DNA of 64,000 bases from CAVRCA01 sp963719345. Its GTDB lineage: Bacteria; Pseudomonadota; Alphaproteobacteria; Acetobacterales; Acetobacteraceae. The notes beneath the pieces are model-generated. The model saw only the letters and a list, made by a program, of their open reading frames with translations. It was not told where the DNA came from and made no database searches. The stretch's first letter is position 1. The number at the start of each line of letters is the position of its first letter. The stretch lies in assembly GCA_963719345.1 (NCBI GenBank), contig CAVRCA010000001.1:620001-684000 (forward strand), in the 5' to 3' direction. Made by a program: the position numbers and the translations under genes. Shown piece after piece: positions 1 to 8,593 of the stretch.

Positions 1-409
1 CAGGTCGTTGGTCATTCTGGCAGGCGGCATAGCACGGGCTCGGCGACGCGACATAGCACTGGCCGCCGGTGCTGTACTTGGAGTGCTCCCGCTCCCGTCC
101 GATCGGGACCGCGAGTGTGGCATGCACGATAACAAAGTCGAGAGAGATTGGCCGCGGAGCGCCCCTGACCCGGGTCTACGTTGGCTCGGGTCCACAATCA
201 ACGGGATGAAGGGCATGACCGAACTTTGCCGGGAAAACATCTCCGCCAGTGATGACAGTCCCCGCCGAGCAGAACGGAATGGATATTGATTTGTAATGAA
301 AATTTATTTCATAAGGCGAGCCGCATGAGTGGGCCGCAGCGGTAGGCGGCGCGATCCGCGAACCGCCAAGGCGGCGCGCGGATGCTTTTGAGGGGGCTGG
401 CCGACGAGC
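1..409. other. Left-edge stretch with no confident gene
   Basis: I see no convincing complete gene here. On the minus strand an open frame from a GTG at about 127 runs off the left edge and reads as a short cysteine-containing peptide (motifs QCYVASPSPCYAAC). It could be the N-terminal part of a truncated protein, but it has no clear ribosome binding site and is weak. Around 281-315 the sequence turns AT-rich within an otherwise GC-rich context and holds an inverted repeat, ATGAAA at 296-301 and TTTCAT at 307-312. This may mark a promoter or a terminator for the repeat-protein gene that ends at 410. Confidence 0.3.
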
Positions 410-814
410 TTACGCAGGCTGGCCGTTGTCGACGCCCGTGCTCTCCGCCGCCGCCTGGCGGTAAGCACCGTTGTCAATACCGGTGCTCTCCGCCGCTGCC
501 TGACGATAGGTGCCGTTGTCGACCCCCGTGCTCTCCGCCGCTGCTTGGCGGAACGCGCCGTTGTCGACACCGGTCTGCTCGCCGGCGCTGTAGCGACGGC
601 CATACGTCGCGTCGCCCCGGCTGCCTTCAGCCTGCGCAAACGCCTGCGGGCGCTGCGGGGAGGCGTTTCGCTGCAACGTCGCGCCGCCCTCGTAGCGGTC
701 AAGCGCGGCAGCGTGCGCCGGGGTGGCGAGAAAGCGACCGGTTGTCGGCGCATCAAGGTTCTGCATTCCGAGGAGACCGACAGCGGCCAAAGCCGCAATC
801 ATCGAGGTTCTCAT
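410..814 (-). CDS. Small secreted protein with 15-residue tandem repeats
   Basis: This 134-residue protein of unknown function starts at the ATG at 814, preceded by a good AGGAGA ribosome binding site. Longer upstream readings lack one. The N-terminus (MRTSMIAALAAVGLLG, then ATPAHA-A) looks like a Sec signal peptide of about 36 residues. The C-terminal half is three full copies and one partial copy of the unit TG(V/I)DNGx(Y/F)RQAAAES, about residues 81-131. The repeats are nearly identical at the DNA level, so they expanded recently or are being homogenised. The short middle part (LDRYEGGATLQRN) is featureless. A periplasmic or surface location is inferred; I do not recognise a family. Confidence 0.65.
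   Translation of the reverse strand: MRTSMIAALAAVGLLGMQNLDAPTTGRFLATPAHAAALDRYEGGATLQRNASPQRPQAFAQAEGSRGDATYGRRYSAGEQTGVDNGAFRQAAAESTGVDNGTYRQAAAESTGIDNGAYRQAAAESTGVDNGQPA
425..580 (-). repeat. 45-bp in-frame tandem repeat (three copies plus a partial)
   Basis: Units begin at 425, 470, 515 and 560, each opening with GTTGTC on the plus strand. The spacing is exactly 45 bp, so the reading frame of the secreted protein is kept. The fourth unit diverges after about 20 bases. There are no spacers between units, which rules out a CRISPR array. Confidence 0.85.
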
Positions 815-999
815 GGGTTTTCTCCTATCCGCTGGGAAGCGGAGATCGTGTGGTCTTGGTCCGGTTTCCCGGGCCGGCGGCCCAGTCAGCGGCGACCGTC
901 GAGCGTGAAGATCGTGCGGCGGCGCGCCGGTGAACACTGGCCAAAGCCGCCAAACGACTATGCGCGGGCGCATGGCGGCGCGGCCTGCTTTACCCCGGC

Positions 1000-2079
1000 T
1001 CAGCCGCCGCTGAGCGCTCTCCGCACCGCGCGCAGCAGCGGCCGCTCGACGGCGACGTGGACGATCACGGCGAGCAGCGCGGCGGCGATCATGCTGGCGG
1101 CGATGTAGGAGACGATACCCGCCGGTCCCTCGAAATGGACGCGCGCCCACAGCTCGCGAAAGCCCCGCATCGGGAACGGGTGCAGCAGATACAGCGCGTA
1201 GGAGGCATCGCCGAGCAGCATCCAGAACCGGCCGAACAGCGGCAGCCGGTCGCGCGCCGGAGCCAGCGTCACGCCGGCGACGAAACAAGCCGCCGCTCCG
1301 CCATAGCCGACCGCACGATCGGCGGTTGCGTCAGGGCCGATCGCCAGAAGAAGCGCCAGCCCGGCGCCCAGCAGCAGCGCGCGGAGCCAGCCGGGCAGCC
1401 GCAACCCCTCCGCCCGGATCGCGCCGATCATCGCGCCGAAGACGAATTCGAGCATGATCGGGTCGGTCCAGAACACCAGTTGCGGGTTCGTCGGCCGCAG
1501 CAGCCGGCCACCGGCGATCAGGACGGCGACGGTCAAGGCCACCGCGGCAACGCAGCCCCGTCGCGGCAGCGCCAGGAACAGCGCGAAGATCACGTAGAAC
1601 AGCATTTCGTAGTTCAGCGTCCAGCCCAAGCGAAAGACCGGCTGCAACGCGCCGTCGGAGTGCGGCCACGGAATGAACAGGTAGCTCGCGGCGATCATGC
1701 GCCAGTCGCTGCCGAGCCCGTCGCTCAGCAGCCCGGGCCGCAAGAGTGCGACGAGCACGGTGAGGCTGGTCGTCAGCCAGTAGAGCGGCACCACGCGGGC
1801 AATGCGACGGGCCAGGAACGGCCGGACCGAACCCGCCGAACCGAACATGCGCGCGGAGGAAAGCACCATCACGAAGCCGGAAATGACGAAGAACACGTCC
1901 ACCCCGGCTTCCCACGGCAACGCCCGCAGCCACGGCCACGGGCTCTGACCCGGTCGCCCGACGAAAGCACCCGCCGCCTGCTCGATGTGCAGGAACGCGA
2001 CGGTCAGCGCCGCGAGGGCGCGCAGCACCTGGATGCCGGCGATCTGGCCGACCGGATTGCGCGCCTCGGCCGGGCGCAT
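1000..2079 (-). CDS. Acyltransferase 3 family membrane protein (OafA/YrhL type)
   Basis: The 359-residue protein is predicted to be an integral-membrane O-acyltransferase of the acyltransferase-3 family. These enzymes move acyl groups onto surface polysaccharides or other exported glycans at the inner membrane. It opens with the family signature (GIQVLRALAALTVAFLHIE), carrying the conserved Arg and the membrane-embedded His. It continues with about ten hydrophobic segments and the usual DVFFVISGFVM block near residue 65. The length is normal for the membrane domain alone, with no SGNH domain attached. It lies 3 bp downstream of serA on the same strand and may be co-transcribed. The acceptor cannot be inferred. 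Confidence 0.85.
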   Translation of the reverse strand: MRPAEARNPVGQIAGIQVLRALAALTVAFLHIEQAAGAFVGRPGQSPWPWLRALPWEAGVDVFFVISGFVMVLSSARMFGSAGSVRPFLARRIARVVPLYWLTTSLTVLVALLRPGLLSDGLGSDWRMIAASYLFIPWPHSDGALQPVFRLGWTLNYEMLFYVIFALFLALPRRGCVAAVALTVAVLIAGGRLLRPTNPQLVFWTDPIMLEFVFGAMIGAIRAEGLRLPGWLRALLLGAGLALLLAIGPDATADRAVGYGGAAACFVAGVTLAPARDRLPLFGRFWMLLGDASYALYLLHPFPMRGFRELWARVHFEGPAGIVSYIAASMIAAALLAVIVHVAVERPLLRAVRRALSGG

Positions 2080-2082
2080 CGC

Positions 2083-3678
2083 TCAGAACGCGAGCGAGGT
2101 GGCCTGCATCACCAAGGGCAAGGTGCGCACCATCGCCAGCACGTCCTCCGGCACCTCCTCGTCCACCGCGACGAGGCAGATCGCGTCGCCGCCGGCCGAG
2201 GCGCGGCCGAGATGGAAGGTCGCGATGTTGATCCCCGCCCCCGCCAGCGTCGCCCCGAACCGGCCGATGAAGCCCGGCTTGTCCTGGTTGGTGACGTAGA
2301 GCATATGGCGCGCGAAATCGGCCTCGACCGGGATGCCCTTGATCTCGACGACGCGCGGCCGCGCGCCGGCGAACAGCGTGCCCCCGATGGAGCGCGTCTG
2401 GTGATCGGTCTCCACCGTGATCCGCACCAAGGTCTGATACTCGCTCGGCCGGTCATGCACGGTTTCGGCGACGTCGATGCCGTGCTCGCGCGCGGCGACC
2501 GGCGCGCTCACCAGGTTCACCCCTTCCATGATCGGCGCCATCAGCCCCGCCAGCGCCGCCGCGGTGAGCGGCTTGTGGTTGAGCGACGCGGCCTGCCCCT
2601 CGTACTCGATGCCCACGCGCCGGATCACGCCTTCCCGCACATGCGTCAACTGGCCGGCGAAGCCGCCAAGCAGGCGGCAGAGTTCCATGTACGGCCGCAG
2701 GCGCGGCGCGTCCTCGGCCGAGACCGAGGGCATGTTGATCGCATTCGTCACCGCGCCAGTGAGGAGGAAATCGCTCATCTGCTCGGCGACCTGCAGCGCG
2801 ACGTTCTCCTGCGCTTCCGCCGTCGCCGCGCCGAGATGCGGCGTGCAGACGACGTTCTCCAGCGCGAACAGCGGACTGTCGGTCGCCGGCTCGTGCTCGA
2901 ATACGTCGAGTGCCGCGCCGGCGACGTGCCCGGAGCGGATCGCATCCGCCAGCGCCGCCTCGTCGATCAGTCCGCCGCGCGCGCAGTTGACGACGCGCAC
3001 CCCCGGCCGCGTCCGCGCCAGCGCCTCGCGGGAGAGAATGTTGCGGGTCGCGTCGGTGAGCGGCGTGTGCAGCGTGATGATGTCCGCGCGCTCCAGCAGC
3101 GCGTCGAGCTCCATCTTCTCCACGCCGAGGTCGAGCGCGCGCTTCTCGTTCAGATACGGATCGAACGCGATCACGCGCATGCGCAAGCCGATGGCGCGGT
3201 CGGCGACGATCGAGCCGATGTTGCCGCAGCCGATCAGGCCGAGCGTCTTGCCGGTCAATTCCACGCCCATGAACCGGTTCTTTTCCCACTTGCCCGCCCG
3301 CGTGGACGCACTCGCCTCGGGGATCTGGCGGGCCAGCGCGAACATCATGGCGATGGCGTGCTCGGCGGTGGTGATCGAGTTGCCGTGAGGCGTGTTCATC
3401 ACCACAACGCCGCGCGCGGTGGCCGATTTCAGGTCCACGTTGTCGACGCCGATGCCGGCGCGGCCGACAACTTTGAGGTTTGTCGCGGCCTCCAGCAGTT
3501 CCTTGGTTACCTTGGTCGCCGAGCGGACCGCGAGCCCGTCATAAGGCGCGATGACGGTGCGCAACTCGGCCGGCGACAGGCCGGGTTTGAGGTCCACCTC
3601 GATCCCGCGCCGGCGAAAAATTTCCACGGCAGCCGGGGAGAGCTTGTCGCTGATGAGAACCTTTGCCACCCTCTTCAC
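2083..3678 (-). CDS. serA: D-3-phosphoglycerate dehydrogenase
   Basis: SerA oxidises 3-phosphoglycerate to 3-phosphohydroxypyruvate with NAD, the first step of serine synthesis. The 531-residue protein is the long form. It has a substrate domain, a Rossmann domain with GCGNIGS near residues 150-156, NCARGG supplying the active-site Arg near 234, and the catalytic His in CTPHLGAAT near 281. These are followed by the intervening domain and a C-terminal ACT domain (about 455-531) that normally senses serine. I chose the GTG at 3678 because it overlaps the TGA of serC (GTGA), the usual arrangement for coupled translation. The frame is also open to 3729, but that extension lies inside serC and is not conserved. 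Confidence 0.96.
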   Translation of the reverse strand: MKRVAKVLISDKLSPAAVEIFRRRGIEVDLKPGLSPAELRTVIAPYDGLAVRSATKVTKELLEAATNLKVVGRAGIGVDNVDLKSATARGVVVMNTPHGNSITTAEHAIAMMFALARQIPEASASTRAGKWEKNRFMGVELTGKTLGLIGCGNIGSIVADRAIGLRMRVIAFDPYLNEKRALDLGVEKMELDALLERADIITLHTPLTDATRNILSREALARTRPGVRVVNCARGGLIDEAALADAIRSGHVAGAALDVFEHEPATDSPLFALENVVCTPHLGAATAEAQENVALQVAEQMSDFLLTGAVTNAINMPSVSAEDAPRLRPYMELCRLLGGFAGQLTHVREGVIRRVGIEYEGQAASLNHKPLTAAALAGLMAPIMEGVNLVSAPVAAREHGIDVAETVHDRPSEYQTLVRITVETDHQTRSIGGTLFAGARPRVVEIKGIPVEADFARHMLYVTNQDKPGFIGRFGATLAGAGINIATFHLGRASAGGDAICLVAVDEEVPEDVLAMVRTLPLVMQATSLAF

Positions 3679-4859
3679 TCCGCCGCCCGCGCCGGAACCG
3701 ATTTTTCCGCGATTTGCGCGAACGCCCAATCGAGCCAGGGCAGCAACGCCTCGATGTCAGCCGTCTCGACGGTGGCGCCGCCCCAGATGCGCAGGCCGGG
3801 CGGCGCGTCACGGTAGGATCCGATGTCGTACGCAACTTTTTCGCGCTCCAGCAGCGAGGCGAGCTGCTTGGCGGCCTGCGCCTGGCCATCCGCATCCAGC
3901 GCCTTGAACCAGGGCGCGGTGATGGTGAGACAGATCGAGGTGCAGGACCGGGTTGCCGGATCGGCGGCCAGGAAATCCGCCCATTGGGAACGCGCCACCC
4001 ACTCGGCGACGGCGGCGAGGTTGGCCTCGCTGCGGGCGATCAGGCCGGGGAGGCCGCCCGCGCTCTCGGCCCAGCGCAGCCCGTCCAGGGCGTCCTCGAC
4101 GCACAGCATCGACGGCGTGTTGATCGTCTCGCCCCGAAAGATGCCTTCGATCAGCTTGCCGCCCGAGGTCAGGCGAAAGATCTTCGGCAGCGGCCGGTCC
4201 GGCTTGGCGGCGAGCAGCCGCTCCACCGCGCGCGGCGACAGCGCCAGCATCCCATGCGCCGCCTCGCCGCCCAGCACCTTCTGCCAGGACCAGGTGACGA
4301 CATCGAGTTTTTCAAAGGGCAGCGCCATCGCGAACGCCGCCGAGGTCGCGTCGCAGATGGTCAGCCCGGCACGATCGTCGGGTATCCAATCGCCGTTCGG
4401 CATCCGCACGCCGGAGGTGGTGCCGTTCCACGGAAACACCACGTCGCGGCCGAAATCGACCTGCGCCAAGTCGGGCAGCTGGCCGTACTCGGCGGCGAGG
4501 ACGCGGGCCTCGGGCAGCTTCAATTGCTTGACGACGTCGGTCGCCCAGCCCTCGCCGAAACTCTCGAACGCGAGCACGTCGACGCCCCGCGCGCCGAGCA
4601 GCGACCAGAGCGCCATCTCGACGGCGCCGGTGTCTGAGGCGGGGACGATGCCAAGCCGCCAGTCGGCGGGAAGCCCGAGCATCATGCGGGAGCGCGCAAT
4701 CACTTCGGCGAGGCGCGCCTTTGGCCCGGCGGCGCGATGGCTGCGGCCGAGCAGCGCGCCCTCCAGGGCCGCCAGGGAAAACCCGGGGCGCTTGGCGCAG
4801 GGGCCGGACGAGAAGCAGGGATTGGCCGGACGCAAATCCGGCTTCGTGGCGAGCGCCAT
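3675..4859 (-). CDS. serC: Phosphoserine aminotransferase
   Basis: SerC converts 3-phosphohydroxypyruvate plus glutamate to phosphoserine, the step after SerA. The 394-residue protein is the alphaproteobacterial form. The PLP lysine is expected at about K194 in TWSWQKVLGGEAAHG. Other conserved blocks are PCFSSGPCAKRPGF at the N-terminus, the GRSHR segment near 38-42, and PWNGTTSGVR near 143. The ATG at 4859 has a GGGAG ribosome binding site at good spacing. The gene leads the serC-serA operon, and its upstream region can fold into a hairpin that may be the serC RNA motif. Confidence 0.96.
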   Translation of the reverse strand: MALATKPDLRPANPCFSSGPCAKRPGFSLAALEGALLGRSHRAAGPKARLAEVIARSRMMLGLPADWRLGIVPASDTGAVEMALWSLLGARGVDVLAFESFGEGWATDVVKQLKLPEARVLAAEYGQLPDLAQVDFGRDVVFPWNGTTSGVRMPNGDWIPDDRAGLTICDATSAAFAMALPFEKLDVVTWSWQKVLGGEAAHGMLALSPRAVERLLAAKPDRPLPKIFRLTSGGKLIEGIFRGETINTPSMLCVEDALDGLRWAESAGGLPGLIARSEANLAAVAEWVARSQWADFLAADPATRSCTSICLTITAPWFKALDADGQAQAAKQLASLLEREKVAYDIGSYRDAPPGLRIWGGATVETADIEALLPWLDWAFAQIAEKSVPARAAE

Positions 4860-4925
4860 TGCGGCTCTCCCTTTCAGAAGAGAAGCGCCCCGGTGGGGGG
4901 GCGTGACCCGCGGGCAGCCCTAGGT
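4860..4925 (-). promoter_or_regulatory. Structured serC leader, candidate serC RNA motif
   Basis: Just upstream of serC, read on the minus strand, CGCCCC (4891-4886 region) pairs with GGGGCG (4898-4903 region) around a six-base loop. A second short GC palindrome (CCCGCGGG, 4907-4914) lies 5' of it, and a pyrimidine-rich stretch precedes the ribosome binding site. A two-hairpin RNA called the serC motif is known upstream of serC in Alphaproteobacteria. The position and layout fit, but I cannot run a covariance search, so the identity is inferred. Confidence 0.45.
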
Positions 4926-5084
4926 CTCTCGGGCGGAAAAATCAAATGATTTCCCCCCGGGGGGAGGTGCGCTTATCCCACGTTGGACACCGGGACTACC
5001 GGCGGGTAACGTCCCGGTCGGGTACCCCGGGAATACTTGGGGCTGCTTGCGCAGGCGTCATGCGGCGCCCCACGAGGAGGAATG

Positions 5085-5870
5085 ATGTCAGCCACCCTGT
5101 CCTGGACCGAGTCCAAGGTCGACATTGCCGGCACGAAGCTGCACCTCGCGCGCGCCGGCAGCGGCCAGCCCATCCTGGTGCTGCACCACGATATCGGCAC
5201 CGTCGAGCGACTGCCGTTCTATGACGAGTTGGCCCGCGGCGCCGAGATTCTGGTGCCGGTCCACCCTGGCTACGGCAAGTCGGAGCGTCCTGCCTGGCTG
5301 CGCCATCCGCGCGACATCGCCGCCATTTATCAGTGGCTGCTGGCCGACCTCGGCGTGAGCCGGCCGGCCCTGGTCGGCCTTGGCTTCGGCGGCTGGATCG
5401 CGGCCGAGATGGCGAGCCTGGCGCCGACCGATTTCAGCCGGCTGGTGCTGGTCGGCGCCATGGGCATCAAGCCCGCCGAAGGCGACATCCTCGATCAAGC
5501 GATCGTCAGCTACATCGACTACGCGAGATCGTTTTTTCACGACCCGGCGGCGTTCGAGCGCGTGTATGGGTCGGTCTCCACCGACCAGCTCGAGCAATGG
5601 GACATCTGCCGCGAGATGAGCTTCCGCATCGCCTGGAAGCCCTACATGTATAGCCAGAGCCTGCCGCATCTGCTCGGCGGCGTTCAGTGCCCCTCCCTCG
5701 TCGTCTGGGGCGAGCAGGACAGGGTCGTGCCGGTGAGCACGGCCGACCAGTTCGTCGCGGCGCTGCGCAACGCCCGACGCGAAATCATCCGCAACAGCGG
5801 ACACGCGGTGGAGATGGAGCAGCCGGCAGAGCTCGCCCATCTCGTCTCCAGCTTCGTACGCGCGGACTGA
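5085..5870 (+). CDS. Alpha/beta-hydrolase-fold protein lacking the nucleophile Ser
   Basis: This 261-residue protein has the alpha/beta-hydrolase fold: an oxyanion-type LVLHHDIG loop near 32-38, an acid in WGEQDRVVP (about D212), and a His in NSGHAVEME (about H240). The nucleophile elbow reads GLGFGG, so the usual Ser of GxSxG is Gly at about residue 100. Classical esterase chemistry is therefore unlikely, although a lyase, a cofactor-free dioxygenase-like role or a non-catalytic role is possible. Of two adjacent ATGs, I chose 5085 because AGGAGG (5075-5080) sits too close to the one at 5082. It is followed after 27 bp by an LLM-class oxidoreductase, so the pair probably forms an operon. Confidence 0.85.
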   Translation: MSATLSWTESKVDIAGTKLHLARAGSGQPILVLHHDIGTVERLPFYDELARGAEILVPVHPGYGKSERPAWLRHPRDIAAIYQWLLADLGVSRPALVGLGFGGWIAAEMASLAPTDFSRLVLVGAMGIKPAEGDILDQAIVSYIDYARSFFHDPAAFERVYGSVSTDQLEQWDICREMSFRIAWKPYMYSQSLPHLLGGVQCPSLVVWGEQDRVVPVSTADQFVAALRNARREIIRNSGHAVEMEQPAELAHLVSSFVRAD

Positions 5871-5897
5871 CACGAACCCGAGCAGAGGGAGGATGCG

Positions 5898-7142
5898 ATG
5901 CATCTGATGTATTTCACCGAGCAGCCGATGTCGGCGTACTCGGCCGAGGAAGGCCTGAAGTTCGGCGCCACCGCGCTGATGTTCTCCAACAAGCACTACG
6001 ATCCGGTCGCCGGCAGTCGGCTCTACAACCAGTATCTCGAGGACTACGTCTACGCCGAGGAGTGCGGCATCGAAGGCATCATGCTGAACGAGCACCATAA
6101 CGCGCCGTTCTGCATGCAGGCCAAGACCAACGTGTTCGCCTCCATCCTCGCGGGGGTGACCAAGAAGCCGAAGATCGTCATCCTCGGCAACCCGCTGCCC
6201 CTGGCGGAGAACCCGGTCCGGCTCGCCGAAGAGCTGGCGATGATCGACATGATTTCGAAGGGCCGGCTAGTATCCGGCTTCGTGCGCGGCGGCGGCCAGG
6301 AACAGCTTGCCGCCGGCGTCAATCCCGCCTTCAACCGCGAGCGCTTCATCGAGGCGCACGATCTGATCGTGAAAACGTGGACGACACCCGGCCCGTTCCG
6401 CTGGGAGGGCACGCACTACCAGCACCGGGTGGTGAACCCGTGGGCGGTGCCGCTGCAGAAGCCGTACCCCCGCGTCTGGATTCCCGGCGTGCTGAGCCGG
6501 GAGACGGTGATCTGGACGGCGCAGCAGCGCTATCCGTACATCTGCCTCAACACCTCGATCGACGCGACGAAGAAGATCTGGGAGACCTATGACGGGGCGG
6601 CCGCCGAAGTCGGCTACGAGCCGGGACCGGAAAATCGCGGCTACCTGATCCGCTGCCACGTCTCCGACAACGAGGAGAAGGCGAAGCGGAACGCACGCCA
6701 GTTCATGTGGATGCAGGGCGAGTTCACCGGCCTCGCGCACCCGGTCTGGTCCAGCCCGTCGGGCTACTTCTCGCCGACGCAGCGGCGCAACTTCGTCGAG
6801 TTCGCCACCGGGCGCGCGGTCAGCCCGCGCGGCAACCCGACCTTCGAGGACCAGCTCGACAGCATGATGATCATCGCCGGCACGCCGGACCAGGTGATCG
6901 CCAAGCTTAAATACATCATGGAGGAGACGCGGCCCGGCATCATGGCGCTGTGGGGCAACGACGGCGCGGTCTCGCCCGAGGACGCCCGCACCTGCATCCG
7001 CCTGCTCGGCCAGGAGGTGATGCCGGCGCTGAAGGATTACGGCCGCCAGCTCGGCCTCACCGATCCGTTCGAGATCGATGCGCCCGTGCATCTGCGCTAC
7101 TCGCAGGACCTCAAGCAACCGGCCGCCGTCGCCGCCGAATAG
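5898..7142 (+). CDS. LLM-class flavin-dependent oxidoreductase
   Basis: This 414-residue protein is a bacterial-luciferase-like monooxygenase. These enzymes form a TIM barrel and use FMNH2 supplied by a separate reductase. Recognisable blocks are LNEHHNAPFCMQ near 70, ILGNPLPLAENPVRLAEE near 100, and KGRLVSGFVRGGGQEQ near 125, as in the luciferase monooxygenase family. The preceding ribosome binding site GAGGGAGG is well placed before the ATG at 5898. Its partner gene encodes a hydrolase-fold protein, and a strong terminator follows, so the unit is probably bicistronic. The substrate cannot be read from the sequence. Confidence 0.9.
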   Translation: MHLMYFTEQPMSAYSAEEGLKFGATALMFSNKHYDPVAGSRLYNQYLEDYVYAEECGIEGIMLNEHHNAPFCMQAKTNVFASILAGVTKKPKIVILGNPLPLAENPVRLAEELAMIDMISKGRLVSGFVRGGGQEQLAAGVNPAFNRERFIEAHDLIVKTWTTPGPFRWEGTHYQHRVVNPWAVPLQKPYPRVWIPGVLSRETVIWTAQQRYPYICLNTSIDATKKIWETYDGAAAEVGYEPGPENRGYLIRCHVSDNEEKAKRNARQFMWMQGEFTGLAHPVWSSPSGYFSPTQRRNFVEFATGRAVSPRGNPTFEDQLDSMMIIAGTPDQVIAKLKYIMEETRPGIMALWGNDGAVSPEDARTCIRLLGQEVMPALKDYGRQLGLTDPFEIDAPVHLRYSQDLKQPAAVAAE

Positions 7143-7159
7143 TTCGGTTTTCGCTGGAG

Positions 7160-7192
7160 AAACCCTCCGCTCAGACCGGAGGGTTTCTTTTC
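7160..7192 (+). terminator. Rho-independent terminator after the LLM oxidoreductase gene
   Basis: AAACCCTCCG (7160-7169) pairs perfectly with CGGAGGGTTT (7177-7186) around a seven-base loop and is followed by CTTTT. It lies 18 bp after the stop of the LLM oxidoreductase gene, the expected place for an intrinsic terminator. Confidence 0.85.
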
Positions 7193-7241
7193 CCAGACAA
7201 ACAGCCCTGGACGAAGCGGGCGACCATCCGATGTGTCGGCC

Positions 7242-7877
7242 ATGAGCGCTGTTCCCGAACGTCCGGCCGACGCCTTCAGCAAGGCCGACCCCTCGCCCGA
7301 CGCGCTGTTCTATGCCGAACCGCGTTTCGTCGCCCATATCGACGACGGCGCCATCGCCGCCGTTACCCGCCTATACCGGCAGGTGTTGCCGGCGGGTGGC
7401 GTCATCCTCGACCTAATGAGCAGCTGGATCAGCCACTTTCCCGACGATTCGAGCTTCGCCCGCGTCATCGGCCACGGCATGAATGCCGAGGAGCTGGCGG
7501 CCAATCCGCGCCTGGACGAGTGGTTCGTGCGCGATCTCAACCAGGACCCGAGCTTGCCGCTGCCGGATGCCAGCATCGACGCCGCGTGCGTGTGCGTCTC
7601 CGTGCAGTATCTGCAGCAACCAATCGCCGTGTTCCGCGACGTCGGGCGCGTGCTGCGTCCGGGCGGTGCTTTGGTCATCACCTTCTCGAACCGTTGCTTT
7701 CCGACCAAGGCGGTCGCGATCTGGCAGGCGCTGAGCGGAACCGACCAGCAGCGCCTGGTCGTCGCCTATCTGCACCGCGCCGGGTTCTCCCGAGTGGAGA
7801 CCGGCGAGGCTCTGCCGGCGTACGGTGATCCGCTCAGAGCCGTGATCGGCTACACCGGGCCGTCGAGTTCCGGATAG
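7242..7877 (+). CDS. Class I SAM-dependent methyltransferase
   Basis: The 211-residue protein looks like a type 11 methyltransferase. It has a modified motif I (GGVILDLMSSW, where a Gly-rich loop is usual), a LPLPDASIDAACVCVSVQYL block that follows the acidic motif, and the post-motif LRPGGALVITFSNRCFP. The FSNRCFP block with a truncated glycine loop is typical of a group of small bacterial methyltransferases of unknown substrate. The ATG at 7242 is chosen, though an in-frame GTG at 7233 is possible; neither has a strong ribosome binding site. The 3' end overlaps the convergent GST gene by 28 bp. Confidence 0.75.
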   Translation: MSAVPERPADAFSKADPSPDALFYAEPRFVAHIDDGAIAAVTRLYRQVLPAGGVILDLMSSWISHFPDDSSFARVIGHGMNAEELAANPRLDEWFVRDLNQDPSLPLPDASIDAACVCVSVQYLQQPIAVFRDVGRVLRPGGALVITFSNRCFPTKAVAIWQALSGTDQQRLVVAYLHRAGFSRVETGEALPAYGDPLRAVIGYTGPSSSG

Positions 7878-8584
7878 CGCCGGAAAATTCCCTGATTGTT
7901 GAACGGCAGCCTGCGATCGGAGGCGAGATACGCGGCGATGCGCGGACGTGCCGCAACCATGTCATGCAGCGCCACCACGCGCGGGCAATCCTGTTCCAGC
8001 CGCTCCATCGCGCGCGGGAAGGCGTAGCGCAAACCGGCGACGATCTGGAATAGCGAAAGATCCGCATAGGTCGGAGCGGGGCCGACAAGCAGCCCGCTGC
8101 GCGCCGGATTGCGTGCGACAACCCGTTCGAAGTAGGCAAGGTATTTCTCGGCGCGTACGGCAACGAAGTCGGCGGCGCGACGCTGCGCCTCGGCGCGCTG
8201 GTCCTCGTAGTAAAGGCCGCTGGCGATTGGGTGATGCGTGTCGTGGATTTCCTGCACGAAGTCGACGACCGTGAGTTGCAGCTGGTGCGTCCAGAGCCGT
8301 CCGGCCTCCCCGTCGGGTGCGAGCCCATGACGCGCACCGAGATAGAGCAGGATGTTCGCCGTCTGGCCTATCAGCTGCTCGCCTGCTTTCAGAAACGGGG
8401 GCGCCAGTGGCGGGCGTTCTATTTCGTCGCCGTGCATCAAGGCGAGCATCGCCGGCACGCCCTGCCCGCCCGCTTCGTTGCCGCGCGCCACGTCCAGGTA
8501 GTCGGCACCGGCGTCTTCGAGGGCAAGGCGGACGAACTCGCCCCGACCTTGGATCATCGGCCAATAGTAGAGTTCGTAGCGCAC
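7850..8584 (-). CDS. Glutathione S-transferase family protein
   Basis: The 244-residue protein has an N-terminal thioredoxin-like GST domain (MRYELYYWPMIQGRGEFVRL, with the Tyr-rich start typical of sigma/alpha-like bacterial GSTs; QTANILLYLG near 74 supplies the gamma-glutamyl-binding segment). An all-helical C-terminal domain follows, including PTYADLSLFQI near 180. It probably conjugates or isomerises small electrophiles with glutathione in the cytosol. The gene is convergent with the upstream methyltransferase. No substrate can be assigned. Confidence 0.88.
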   Translation of the reverse strand: MRYELYYWPMIQGRGEFVRLALEDAGADYLDVARGNEAGGQGVPAMLALMHGDEIERPPLAPPFLKAGEQLIGQTANILLYLGARHGLAPDGEAGRLWTHQLQLTVVDFVQEIHDTHHPIASGLYYEDQRAEAQRRAADFVAVRAEKYLAYFERVVARNPARSGLLVGPAPTYADLSLFQIVAGLRYAFPRAMERLEQDCPRVVALHDMVAARPRIAAYLASDRRLPFNNQGIFRRYPELDGPV

Positions 8585-8593
8585 CGACTTGCC

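Noticed and set aside
425..580. Possible CRISPR-like array
   Set aside because: Repeats are contiguous 45-bp units in frame inside a secreted-protein gene, with no spacers and no cas genes.
1057..3816. 919-codon open frame on the plus strand
   Set aside because: It runs antisense to the acyltransferase gene and serA, is rich in Arg, His and Gln, and shows no family motif. It is a GC-driven shadow frame.
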